NCBI GenBank assembly: GCA_003852775.1
Contig: RDDZ01000101.1
Span: 1-33,719 of the forward strand
DNA from: Microbacteriaceae bacterium
GTDB lineage: Bacteria; Actinomycetota; Actinomycetes; Actinomycetales; Microbacteriaceae
DNA length: 33,719 nucleotides
Direction: 5' to 3'
Each line of letters opens with the position of its first letter. Within the stretch, counting starts at the first letter, position 1. Positions 24,594 through 31,789 of this stretch are shown here, in pieces. Both the position numbers and the translations under genes were made by a program. The notes beneath the pieces are model-generated. The model made no database searches. It saw only the letters and a list, made by a program, of their open reading frames with translations, and had not been told where the DNA came from.

Positions 24594-24598
24594 ACGAC

Positions 24599-24632
24599 GG
24601 ATGCCCGCCCCGCTCACGCGGGACGGGCATCC
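24599..24632. terminator. Bidirectional hairpin terminator (PEBP / pnp)
   Basis: A 15-base stem (24599-24613 with 24618-24632) encloses the loop TCAC. It has one C-A mismatch on the plus-strand RNA, which becomes a U-G pair on the minus-strand RNA, so the stem is complete for the pnp transcript. It lies between two convergent stop codons. No long U-run follows, as is common in GC-rich actinobacteria. Confidence 0.8.
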
Positions 24633-24651
24633 TGTGGGTCTCTTCGAGAGC

Positions 24652-26949
24652 TCAGCCCTCGGCGGGGGCCTCCGGGCCCTCGCTGCCGGCAGCGGAGCCG
24701 TCGGTGTCGGCCGCCACGGCCTCCTCGACCACCGGGGCGAGCGACAGCTTGCCGCGGTCGTCCATCTTGGTGATCTCGACCATGATCTTCTGGCCGACCG
24801 AGAGCACGTCCTCGACGTTCTCGACGCGCTTGCCGCCCGCGAGCTTGCGCACCTCGGAGATGTGCAGCAGGCCGTCCTTGCCGGGGAGCAGCGAGACGAA
24901 CGCACCGAAGGTCGCGAGCTTCACGACGGTGCCGAGGAAGCGCTCGCCGACCTCCGGGTTGACCGGGTTGCCGATCGCGAGCACCTGGGCGCGCGCGGCC
25001 TCGGCCGACGGGCCGTCGACGGCGCCGATGTAGACGGTGCCGTCCTCCTCGATGGAGATCTCGGCGCCGGTCTCGTCCTGGATCGCGTTGATCGTCTTGC
25101 CCTTGGGACCGATGAGCTCGCCGATCTTGTCGACCGGGATGTTCACCGAGATCACGCGCGGAGCGGTCGGAGCCATCTCGTCCGGGCCGTCGATCGCCTG
25201 GTTGATGACCGCGAGGATCGCCGTGCGGGCCTCCTTGGCCTGCTGCAGCGCACCCGCGAGCACATCCGAGGGGATGCCGTCGAGCTTCGTGTCGAGCTGG
25301 ATCGCCGTCACGAACTCCGAGGTGCCGGCGACCTTGAAGTCCATGTCGCCGAGCGCGTCCTCGGCGCCCAGGATGTCGGTGAGCGCCGCGTAGCGGGTCT
25401 CGCCGTCGATCGTGTCGGACACGAGGCCCATCGCGATGCCCGCGACCGGCGCCTTGAGCGGCACACCGGCGTTGAGGAGCGACAGGGTCGAGGCGCACAC
25501 GGAGCCCATCGAGGTCGAGCCGTTGGAGCCGAGGGCCTCGGACACCTGACGGATCGCGTACGGGAACTCCTCGCGGCTCGGCAGCACCGGCACGAGGGCG
25601 CGCTCGGCGAGGAAGCCGTGCCCGATCTCGCGGCGCTTCGGCGACCCCACGCGGCCGGTCTCACCGGTCGAGTAGGGCGGGAAGTTGTAGTGGTGCAGGT
25701 AGCGCTTCTTCGTGATGGGCGAGAGCGAGTCGATCTGCTGCTCCATCTTGAGCATGTTGAGCGTGGTGACGCCCAGGATCTGGGTCTCGCCGCGCTGGAA
25801 GATCGCGGAGCCGTGCACGCGCGGGATGACCTGCACCTCGGCGTCGAGCGCACGGATGTCGGTCAGGCCGCGGCCGTCGATGCGGACGCCCTCAGTGAGG
25901 ATGCGGCCGCGGACGATCTTCTTGGTGACCGACTTGTAGGCGGCGCTCACCTGGCCGTTGGCCGACTCGGGGAGCTCCCCTGCCTCGACCTTGGCGGCGA
26001 TGGCCTCCTTGACGCGCGCCTTGAGGGCGTCGTCGGCGTCCTGGCGCTCGATCTTGTCGGCGATCTGGTAGATCTTCGCGAGCTCGTCGTGCGCGAGCGC
26101 GTCGACGGCGGCGTACACCTCGTCGGTGTAGTCGACGAAGATCGGGTACTCCTTGATCTCCTTGGCCGACTGCGCCGCGAGCTGCTCCTGGGCCTTCACG
26201 AGCTGCGCGATGAACGGCTTGGCGGCCTCGAGACCCTCGGCCACGACGGCCTCGTTGGGCTTGACGGCACCGCCCTGGATGAGCTCCCAGCTGTGCTCGG
26301 TGGCCTCGGCCTCGACCATCATGATCGCGACGTCCTCGGTGCCGTCGGCCTTCTTGACGACGCGACCGGCGACGACCAGGTCGAACACGGCATCCGCGAG
26401 CTGCGAGTGCTTCGGGAACGCGACCCACTGGCCGCCCTTCTCGCCCGGCGTCGGGATGAGCGCGAGGCGCACACCGGCGATGGGGCCGGAGAACGGCAGG
26501 CCCGAGATCTGGGTCGAGGCGCTCGCCGCGTTGATGGCGAGGGCGTCGTAGAACTCGTCGGGCGCGATGCTCAGGACGGTGATGACGACCTGGACCTCGT
26601 TGCGGATGCCGTCGGCGAACGACGGGCGCAGCGGGCGGTCGATGAGACGGCAGACGAGGATCGCCTCGGTCGAGGGGCGGCCCTCGCGACGGAAGAACGA
26701 GCCGGGGATCTTGCCGGCGGCGTAGGAACGCTCCTCGACGTCGACCGTCAGGGGGAAGAAGTCGAAGCCCTCGCGAGGCTGCTTCGACACGGAGGTGGCC
26801 GAGAGGAGCATGGTGTCCTCGTCGAGGTACGCCGCGACGGCGCCCTGGGCCTGCTGGGCGAGACGACCGGTCTCGAAACGGATGGTGCGGGTGCCGAACT
26901 TGCCGTTGTCCAGAACGGCTTCGGCGAACTTGATCTCGGGGCCTTCCAC
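24652..26949 (-). CDS. pnp: Polyribonucleotide nucleotidyltransferase (PNPase)
   Basis: PNPase degrades RNA 3'-to-5' phosphorolytically and can add tails. The 765-residue protein has the order RNase PH-like domain 1 (about 15-150), helical domain, RNase PH-like domain 2 (about 345-580), KH domain (about 600-660, with [19 protein letters not shown]) and S1 domain (about 675-745). The family sequences [12 protein letters not shown] and GTSTEFVTA-like [14 protein letters not shown] are visible. The C-terminus ends in an Ala/Glu/Gly-rich tail. The GTG at 26947-26949 follows AAGGAG. No rpsO lies upstream; a long structured leader does. A hairpin terminator follows. Confidence 0.97.
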   Translation of the reverse strand: MEGPEIKFAEAVLDNGKFGTRTIRFETGRLAQQAQGAVAAYLDEDTMLLSATSVSKQPREGFDFFPLTVDVEERSYAAGKIPGSFFRREGRPSTEAILVCRLIDRPLRPSFADGIRNEVQVVITVLSIAPDEFYDALAINAASASTQISGLPFSGPIAGVRLALIPTPGEKGGQWVAFPKHSQLADAVFDLVVAGRVVKKADGTEDVAIMMVEAEATEHSWELIQGGAVKPNEAVVAEGLEAAKPFIAQLVKAQEQLAAQSAKEIKEYPIFVDYTDEVYAAVDALAHDELAKIYQIADKIERQDADDALKARVKEAIAAKVEAGELPESANGQVSAAYKSVTKKIVRGRILTEGVRIDGRGLTDIRALDAEVQVIPRVHGSAIFQRGETQILGVTTLNMLKMEQQIDSLSPITKKRYLHHYNFPPYSTGETGRVGSPKRREIGHGFLAERALVPVLPSREEFPYAIRQVSEALGSNGSTSMGSVCASTLSLLNAGVPLKAPVAGIAMGLVSDTIDGETRYAALTDILGAEDALGDMDFKVAGTSEFVTAIQLDTKLDGIPSDVLAGALQQAKEARTAILAVINQAIDGPDEMAPTAPRVISVNIPVDKIGELIGPKGKTINAIQDETGAEISIEEDGTVYIGAVDGPSAEAARAQVLAIGNPVNPEVGERFLGTVVKLATFGAFVSLLPGKDGLLHISEVRKLAGGKRVENVEDVLSVGQKIMVEITKMDDRGKLSLAPVVEEAVAADTDGSAAGSEGPEAPAEG

Positions 26950-27247
26950 GAGGTCTTACTCCTTGCTTGCCGCGATTCGCACGGCATGACATTCGGAGCA
27001 GGAGCGGGCAGGAAGGGCGAGGCGCGCGCAGATCTCGCGCACCGGCCGCCTGGATCTGGTCAACAGTAGAAGGGCTCCGACTCCGTGTTCGGAGAACCAC
27101 CACCGGTGACCAGCTTCGTGCCGGCCTGCTCCGTTTCAACCTCCGCCGAATCGTTGCTCGGCGGAGAAGTCGCCGGATGGCGACCGGGGAAAGCCTACCA
27201 GCCGGCCCCCACGGGGCGAGGAATGCTCCTCCTCCCGCGCGCCGCGG
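26950..27247 (-). promoter_or_regulatory. pnp promoter and structured leader
   Basis: This 298-base gap holds no supported gene. On the minus strand a TAGGCT -10 (27192-27197) would start a leader of about 235 bases. Reading 5' to 3', it contains a 6-base stem at 27169-27184, a 9-base perfect stem at 27141-27166, and a 7-base outer stem (27107-27113 with 27056-27062) enclosing a 5-base stem at 27081-27094. The ribosome site follows. PNPase is autoregulated through leader hairpins in enterobacteria, so such a role is plausible here but inferred. Confidence 0.5.
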
Positions 27248-28024
27248 CTAGCCCGCGAGCGCGAGGACGGCGCGCGCCGCCTCGCCGAGCGCGCGTCCGT
27301 ACGCGGGGCCGTGACCGGCCGCGTGCACGGCGAGCGGGTGCAGTTGGTGGAGCGGGACGCGGTCGCGCCAGCCCGCGCGCAGCGGCCGCTCGCGCTCATA
27401 GCCCGCCACGATGTCGTCGAGGTACGGCGCCCCGAAGAGCGCGAGCATCGCGAGGTCGGTCTCCCGGTGGCCGCCGTGCGCCGCCGGGTCGATGATCACG
27501 ACGCCCGCGGCGGTCCACAGCACGTTGCCGTTCCACAGGTCGCCGTGGAGGCGCGCGGGCGGCTCGTCGTCGTCGAACGCCCCCGTGCGGATGAGCGCGC
27601 ACGCCGCGCGGGCATCCCGTTCGTCGCGCGGGCCGAGGTCGCCCGCGCGGACGGCGACGTCGAGGTACGGCTCGACGCGGTCGCGGGCGTAGAACAGGCC
27701 CCACGAGCCGGTCTCGGGGCCGACGGGCAGCTCGCGGCGGCCGATGAAGATCGGGCCGTTCCAGCCGTCCGGCCGGGCGCCGAAGCCGGCCGCCCCCGCG
27801 ACGTGGGTGCGTGCGAGCGCCGCACCGAACGCGGACGCCGCCTCGCGCGACGCACGCGCCTCCTCGACGCGCTCGAGCTCGATCCAGCCCTCTCCCACGT
27901 CGGCGACCCGCACGACGCGGGCACCGCCGCCGGGCTCGGCCTCGGCGAGCCAGCGCAATCCCGCGGCCTCGGCGGCGAAGAAGCCGGCGGGCGCATCCGG
28001 CCGGTGCTTGCGGAAGACGCTCAT
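27248..28024 (-). CDS. Fructosamine kinase family protein
   Basis: This 258-residue protein belongs to the fructosamine-3-kinase/ketosamine kinase family, which phosphorylates sugar amines or glycated proteins and allows their repair. The protein-kinase-like catalytic motif HGDLWNGN is at 160-167, and the metal-binding aspartate is Asp179 in VIIDPAAHGGHRETDLAM. It is shorter than the usual 285-300 residues, mainly at the N-terminus, where MSVFRKHRPDAPAGFFAAEAAGL aligns with the start of the kinase N-lobe. The ATG at 28022-28024 follows GAGAGG. The small anchored protein gene lies 13 bases upstream and is probably in the same operon. Confidence 0.9.
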   Translation of the reverse strand: MSVFRKHRPDAPAGFFAAEAAGLRWLAEAEPGGGARVVRVADVGEGWIELERVEEARASREAASAFGAALARTHVAGAAGFGARPDGWNGPIFIGRRELPVGPETGSWGLFYARDRVEPYLDVAVRAGDLGPRDERDARAACALIRTGAFDDDEPPARLHGDLWNGNVLWTAAGVVIIDPAAHGGHRETDLAMLALFGAPYLDDIVAGYERERPLRAGWRDRVPLHQLHPLAVHAAGHGPAYGRALGEAARAVLALAG

Positions 28025-28037
28025 CCTCTCGCCTCGT

Positions 28038-28487
28038 TCACAGCTCGTACGACAGGGGGCCGGGCCCGCAGGTGCGGCGGGCGGCGACGTCGTAGGCGAG
28101 CAGCCGCTCGGCGGGCGAGTCGATGCGGTTCGCGGAGTAGTCGAACAGCGCCTGCTCGAACGAGAAGCCCGCGAAGCAGCGGTTGATGCTCTCGATGAGG
28201 GAACGGGCCTCTCCGGTGCGCGCGCCGGCGCCCACTCCGCTCACGCGCACCGTGCCGTCCGTCGAGTCGAACGCCCACCCCTCGATCGCGTAGGACCACG
28301 GGTCGTCGGGCCGAGTGCAGTGCTCGAAGACCGGCCACATGAGGTCGCCGGGGATGCGTTCCGAGGCGGCCTCGGCCCGCGGGAGGGGGCGCGACCCGTT
28401 CTCGACGAGGAGCCCGACGGCGGTGACGGATGCCGTGGCGAGGGCGACCGCGCCCACCCAGGCCGTGATCCGCTCGCCGCGTCGCAT
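28038..28487 (-). CDS. Small secreted or membrane-anchored protein, unknown
   Basis: I do not recognise a family. The 149-residue product has a short positively charged start (MRRGER) and one hydrophobic segment (about 9-29), a signal anchor or signal peptide with no lipobox. The rest should be extracytoplasmic and contains three cysteines, near positions 57, 104 and 140. Two of them lie in HCTRPDDPW and NRCFAGFSF. The ATG at 28485-28487 stands 6 bases after CAGAAT and has no ribosome site. It is divergent from the DUF5302 gene and precedes the fructosamine kinase gene by 13 bases. Confidence 0.78.
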   Translation of the reverse strand: MRRGERITAWVGAVALATASVTAVGLLVENGSRPLPRAEAASERIPGDLMWPVFEHCTRPDDPWSYAIEGWAFDSTDGTVRVSGVGAGARTGEARSLIESINRCFAGFSFEQALFDYSANRIDSPAERLLAYDVAARRTCGPGPLSYEL

Positions 28488-28493
28488 GGCGCC

Positions 28494-28499
28494 ATTCTG
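28494..28499 (-). promoter_or_regulatory. Leaderless -10 of the small anchored protein gene
   Basis: CAGAAT on the minus strand ends 6 bases before the ATG at 28487. It faces the DUF5302 promoter within the same 49-base divergent gap. Confidence 0.45.
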
Positions 28500-28524
28500 C
28501 CTGTCGCGACCCGTAGGCCGGGCC

Positions 28525-28530
28525 TATGCT
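28525..28530 (+). promoter_or_regulatory. Leaderless -10 of the DUF5302 gene
   Basis: TATGCT ends 6 bases before the ATG at 28537. Its first bases are part of the small palindrome TAGGCC-G-GGCCTA (28514-28526). Confidence 0.55.
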
Positions 28531-28536
28531 GACCAG

Positions 28537-28719
28537 ATGAGTTCCGACGAGAAGCCCGGCGCCGCATCCGAGGACATGAAGAAGAAGTTCCGCGAAGCGC
28601 TCGAGCGCAAGAAGCAGCAGTCGCACGACCGCCCCGCGCACCTCGACGGCGAGAGCGCCGTGCACGAGGCCCACAGCCGCGCGGGCGGCAAGCGCGAGTT
28701 CCGCCGCAAGTCGGGCTGA
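28537..28719 (+). CDS. DUF5302 family small protein
   Basis: This 60-residue, highly charged protein matches DUF5302, a family of short actinobacterial proteins of unknown function. Its hallmarks are the opening ASEDMKKKFREALERKK, an Ala/His/Gly-rich middle and the terminal GGKREFRRKSG. It is likely mostly disordered and basic, so nucleic-acid or ribosome contact is possible but unproven. The ATG at 28537 stands 6 bases after TATGCT without a ribosome site. An 18-base palindrome follows its stop. Confidence 0.85.
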   Translation: MSSDEKPGAASEDMKKKFREALERKKQQSHDRPAHLDGESAVHEAHSRAGGKREFRRKSG

Positions 28720-28722
28720 TCC

Positions 28723-28740
28723 CGCGCCGGCGCCGGCGCG
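28723..28740. terminator. 18-base GC palindrome between convergent genes
   Basis: CGCGCCGGCGCCGGCGCG is its own reverse complement. It lies between the stops of the DUF5302 gene (28719) and the FMN reductase gene (28751), where a bidirectional terminator is expected. There is no separate loop or U-run. Confidence 0.5.
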
Positions 28741-28750
28741 TGCGGTGCTG

Positions 28751-29392
28751 CTACTCCCCCGCGAGGCCGCCCAGCAGGTGGCCGAACGAGCGGCCCTCGC
28801 CGAGGAAGGCGTCCGGCGAGAACGGGTCGACGATCGTGCGCTCCTCGCGCCGCGCGATCGCCTCGGCGAGCTCGCGCGCGCCGCGCTCGATGCGCGAGGC
28901 GAGCGGCTTGACCTCGTCGGCCTGCGCACCCCAGTCGCTCGACGCCGCGAACACACCCGTCGAGACGGGCTCGGCGTGCAGGTAGGCGAAGAGCGGGCGC
29001 ATCGCGTAGTCGATCGCGAGCGAGTGCCGGGCGGTGCCCGCGTTCGCGGCGAGCAGCACCGGCATCCCGGTGAGCGCGTCCGGGTCGATCACGTCGATGA
29101 ACGACTTGAACAGCCCCGAGTAGCTCGTCGAGAAGATCGGCGTGGCGGCGATGAGGCCGTCGGCCGAGACGACGCGGTTGATCGCGTCCTCGAGCGCGGG
29201 CGGGGCGAACCCCGCGAGCAGGTTGTTGGTGATCTCATGCGCGAGCTCGCGCAGCTCGATCACGTCGATCTCCGCCTCGATGCCCCGCGTCGCGAGCTCG
29301 GCGACCGTCGCCTGAGCGAGACGGTCGGCGAGCATGCGCGTCGACGAGGGGTTGGAGAGACCGGCGCTCACGACGGCGATGCGGCGTGTCAT
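28751..29392 (-). CDS. LLM-partnered FMN reductase, CE1759 type
   Basis: This 213-residue NADPH-dependent FMN reductase-like flavodoxin-fold protein begins TRRIAVVSAGLSNPSSTRMLADRLA. It has the flavin-binding loop ATPIFSTSYSGLFKSFID around 85-105. The wording matches the CE1759 type, which is encoded next to a CE1758-type luciferase-like monooxygenase, as here. It should supply reduced flavin to that partner. The ATG at 29390-29392 overlaps the monooxygenase stop by 4 bases, so the two are coupled. Confidence 0.9.
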   Translation of the reverse strand: MTRRIAVVSAGLSNPSSTRMLADRLAQATVAELATRGIEAEIDVIELRELAHEITNNLLAGFAPPALEDAINRVVSADGLIAATPIFSTSYSGLFKSFIDVIDPDALTGMPVLLAANAGTARHSLAIDYAMRPLFAYLHAEPVSTGVFAASSDWGAQADEVKPLASRIERGARELAEAIARREERTIVDPFSPDAFLGEGRSFGHLLGGLAGE

Positions 29393-30627
29393 CGTGCCAC
29401 CTTCTTCTGGGTCGCGGCGGGGCCGAAAGCCGAGCCGGAGGTCGCGGCGGGCGCCGCGACGGGGGTGTCCTGGTAGGGGCCGCCGACGGTGAGGTTGTTG
29501 CCCCCCGCGGAGGTCGGGCGCGCCTGACGCGTGGGCCCGTCTCCGTAGACGGCGGCGACGCGCGCGGCGTGGGTGGGCGCGTCGGGCACCTCGGCCGGCC
29601 GGTCCGTCGCGAGCTCCTTCCGGAGCACGGGCACGACCTCGCCCCCGAGGATGTCGAGCTGCTCGAGCACGGTCTTGAGCGGCAGCCCCGCGTGGTCGAC
29701 GAGGAACAGCTGGCGCTGGTAGTCGCCGAAGTACTCGCGCATGGCGGCGTAGCGGTCGATCACCTGCTGGGGCGAGCCGACCGTGAGCGGCGTCAGCTCC
29801 TGGAACTCCTCGAGCGAGGGGCCGTGGCCGTAGACGGGCGCGTTGTCGAAGTAGGGACGGAACTGCCGCACCGCGTCCTGCGAGTTCTTCGCCATGAACG
29901 CCTGACCGCCGAGGCCGACGATCGCCTGCTCCGGGGTGCCGTGCCCGTAGTGGGCGTAGCGCTGCCGGTAGAGCGTGATGAGCCGCTGGTAGTGCTCCTT
30001 GGGCCAGAAGATGTTGTTCGCGAAGAACCCGTCGCCGTAGTAGGCGGCCTGCTCGGCGATCTCGGGCGTGCGGATGCTGCCGTGCCACACGAAGGGCGGC
30101 ACGCCGTCGAGCGGGCGCGGCGTGGAGGTGAACCCCTGCAGCGGCGTGCGGAACTTGCCCTCCCAGTCGACGACATCCTTCTCCCACAACTCGCGCAGGA
30201 GCGCGTAGTTCTCGATCGCGAGAGCGAGGCCCTGGCGGATGTCCTGCCCGAACCAGGGGTACACGGGTCCGGTGTTGCCGCGGCCCATGACGAGGTCGAC
30301 GCGACCGCCCGTGAGGTGCTGCAGCATCGCGTAGTCCTCGGCGATCTTCACCGGGTCGTTCGTGGTGATGAGGGTCGTCGCGGTCGACAGGATGAGGCGC
30401 GAGGTGCTCGCGCCGATGTAGGCGAGCGTCGTGGTGGGCGAGCTCGAGAAGAACGGCGGGTTGTGGTGCTCACCGAGGGCGAAGACGTCGAGGCCGACCT
30501 CCTCCACGTGCTTCGCGATGGTGACGATGTCGCTGATGCGCTGAGCCTCGCTCGGCGTCTGGCCCGTCGTGGGGTCGCGCGTGATGTCGCTCACGCTGAA
30601 GATGCCGAACTGCATCTGGCTGCTCAT
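29389..30627 (-). CDS. LLM class flavin-dependent monooxygenase, CE1758 type
   Basis: This 412-residue luciferase-like TIM-barrel monooxygenase uses reduced flavin from the partner reductase. Family wording includes MQFGIFSVSDIT at the start, FALGEHHNPPFFSSSPTT near 50, AMLQHLTGGRVDLVMGRG near 100-117 and PPFVWHGSIRTPEIAEQAAYYGDGFF in the middle. After about residue 365 comes a low-complexity Ala/Pro/Thr/Gly tail that is probably disordered and outside the barrel. The ATG at 30625-30627 is used; upstream sequence is weak in ribosome-site signal. The oxidised substrate is unknown. Confidence 0.92.
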   Translation of the reverse strand: MSSQMQFGIFSVSDITRDPTTGQTPSEAQRISDIVTIAKHVEEVGLDVFALGEHHNPPFFSSSPTTTLAYIGASTSRLILSTATTLITTNDPVKIAEDYAMLQHLTGGRVDLVMGRGNTGPVYPWFGQDIRQGLALAIENYALLRELWEKDVVDWEGKFRTPLQGFTSTPRPLDGVPPFVWHGSIRTPEIAEQAAYYGDGFFANNIFWPKEHYQRLITLYRQRYAHYGHGTPEQAIVGLGGQAFMAKNSQDAVRQFRPYFDNAPVYGHGPSLEEFQELTPLTVGSPQQVIDRYAAMREYFGDYQRQLFLVDHAGLPLKTVLEQLDILGGEVVPVLRKELATDRPAEVPDAPTHAARVAAVYGDGPTRQARPTSAGGNNLTVGGPYQDTPVAAPAATSGSAFGPAATQKKVAR

Positions 30628-30734
30628 GGCGTTGTCCGTTCTTCGTGATTTCCATGCGTATGCATCGATACCGCGTGAAACCGAGCGCACGCCGCGAGTA
30701 TTCCCGCCACCCAGCGCGGTCTCGCCGCCTCCCC

Positions 30735-30740
30735 TAGCCT
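30735..30740 (+). promoter_or_regulatory. Leaderless -10 of the thioredoxin gene
   Basis: TAGCCT ends 6 bases before the ATG at 30747, with no ribosome site in between. Confidence 0.58.
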
Positions 30741-30746
30741 GGGACG

Positions 30747-31130
30747 ATGGCGACCGTCGAACTCACCCGAGACACCTTCGAGAGCACCGTGCTGGATGGC
30801 GACATCGTGCTCGTCGACTTCTGGGCCGCGTGGTGCGGCCCCTGCCAGGCCTTCGGCCCGGTCTTCGAGGCGTCGAGCGAGAAGCACTCGGACATCACCT
30901 TCGCGAAGGTGGACACGGATGCCGAGCCGGAGCTCTCGGGCGCGCTCAACATCCGCTCGATCCCGACGCTCATGGCGTTCCGCGACGGCATCGGCGTGTT
31001 CGCCCAGGCCGGCGCGCTGCCGGCCCACGTGCTCGAGGACCTCATCGCGCAGATCCGCGCGCTCGACATGGACGAGGTGCGCGCGAAGATCGCCGAGGCG
31101 GAGGCCGCCGGCACCGCCCCTACTTCTTGA
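30747..31130 (+). CDS. Thioredoxin family protein
   Basis: This 127-residue cytoplasmic thioredoxin has the classical active site WCGPC, with Cys30 and Cys33 in VDFWAAWCGPCQAFGP, and the cis-proline loop IRSIPTLMAF near residue 72. A charged helical C-terminal extension of about 20 residues follows the fold (DMDEVRAKIAEAEAAG), as in several actinobacterial thioredoxins of unassigned partner. The ATG at 30747 appears leaderless. Its 3' end overlaps that of the opposite-strand gene by 11 bases. It is divergent from the LLM monooxygenase gene, a possible functional neighbour. Confidence 0.95.
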   Translation: MATVELTRDTFESTVLDGDIVLVDFWAAWCGPCQAFGPVFEASSEKHSDITFAKVDTDAEPELSGALNIRSIPTLMAFRDGIGVFAQAGALPAHVLEDLIAQIRALDMDEVRAKIAEAEAAGTAPTS

Positions 31131-31551
31131 GCGCCCCCATGAGCAGCACCACGCGGTAGCCCTCGCGGCGCTTGTCGATGCGCACGGGGATGCGCATCTT
31201 GAGCCCCTGGTCGTCGAGACGGCGCAGGTTCTCGTCGACGACCGACTCGAGCCCGCGCGGCACCATCCCCACGGGGCCGCTCACGCGACGCCCCGTGAAC
31301 AGCCGCACCTCGATGGGGGCGTCCTGTCCCTCGGCCTGGATCGTGCGCGGCGAGATCGCGGTCTCGAACTCGGTGGCACCCGACTCGACGAGCTCGCGCA
31401 GCTCGTCCTGGTACGGGTTCGAGTTGGCGAGCACGATCGTCACGCGCTTGTTGCGCGGCGTGAGGTTGTAGACGTAGTCGTCGAAGCTTCCGAAGCCGCG
31501 ATCCTCACGCGGGAGGGTCGTGTCGACTCCGCGTCGGCGGAAGAGTCCCAT
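31120..31551 (-). CDS. Conserved-looking protein of unknown function
   Basis: I cannot assign a family. The 143-residue product is soluble and rich in charged residues. It starts with the basic MGLFRRRG, has a middle segment RVTIVLANSNPYQDELRELVESG, and ends RIPVRIDKRREGYRVVLLMGALKK. The part RRVSGPVGMVPRGLESVVDENLRRL recalls small beta-rich domains such as HIRAN, but this is a weak resemblance. Codon use is like that of neighbours. The ATG at 31549-31551 stands 6 bases after TAGGAT without a ribosome site. Its last 11 bases overlap the thioredoxin gene tail to tail. Confidence 0.82.
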   Translation of the reverse strand: MGLFRRRGVDTTLPREDRGFGSFDDYVYNLTPRNKRVTIVLANSNPYQDELRELVESGATEFETAISPRTIQAEGQDAPIEVRLFTGRRVSGPVGMVPRGLESVVDENLRRLDDQGLKMRIPVRIDKRREGYRVVLLMGALKK

Positions 31552-31557
31552 GGGCCG

Positions 31558-31563
31558 ATCCTA
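31558..31563 (-). promoter_or_regulatory. Leaderless -10 of the unknown 143-residue gene
   Basis: TAGGAT on the minus strand ends 6 bases before the ATG at 31551. Confidence 0.52.
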
Positions 31564-31580
31564 CGGGCGCGAGACGGCGC

Positions 31581-31700
31581 TCAGCGCCCGGCAGGGGCGG
31601 CACCCGCGAGCTCGGGAGGTGCCGCGGGTGCCGCCGCCTCGGCGGCACGGCAGCACACGGCGCACACCGCCGCGATCAGACCGTGCCGACATTCATCCAT
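31581..31700 (-). CDS. Possible 39-residue Cys/His-rich small protein
   Basis: In the 238-base gap between the channel gene and the 143-residue gene, a short frame encodes a protein beginning MDECRHGLIAAVCAVCCR and ending in an Ala/Pro-rich tail. The pattern C-x-H-G-L-x4-C-x2-C resembles small zinc-binding-like actinobacterial proteins, which is why I list it. The ATG is at 31698-31700 with no ribosome site; CACACT lies 7 bases upstream and could be a leaderless -10. It is 89 bases downstream of the channel gene stop. Its tail overlaps strong inverted repeats, so the frame could be fortuitous. Confidence 0.4.
   Translation of the reverse strand: MDECRHGLIAAVCAVCCRAAEAAAPAAPPELAGAAPAGR
31597..31648. 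repeat. Two overlapping, mutually exclusive inverted repeats
   Basis: Arms 31597-31608 and 31623-31634 are perfect 12-base reverse complements with a 14-base loop. Arms 31628-31635 and 31641-31648 are perfect 8-base complements with a 5-base loop. The two stems share 31628-31634, so only one can form at a time. They lie downstream of the channel gene and inside the possible small frame, and could be a terminator or a switch. Confidence 0.5.
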
Positions 31701-31789
31701 GGCAGAAAGTGTGCGCGCGGTCCCGCGGGCCGACCACCCCCAGACGGGGTGCCCCACGTGCGGGTGCGCACTGATGTTCGACTCTCGGA

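Noticed and set aside
24601-27069. Open frame of 822 codons on the plus strand
   Set aside because: Antisense shadow of pnp with no family signature.
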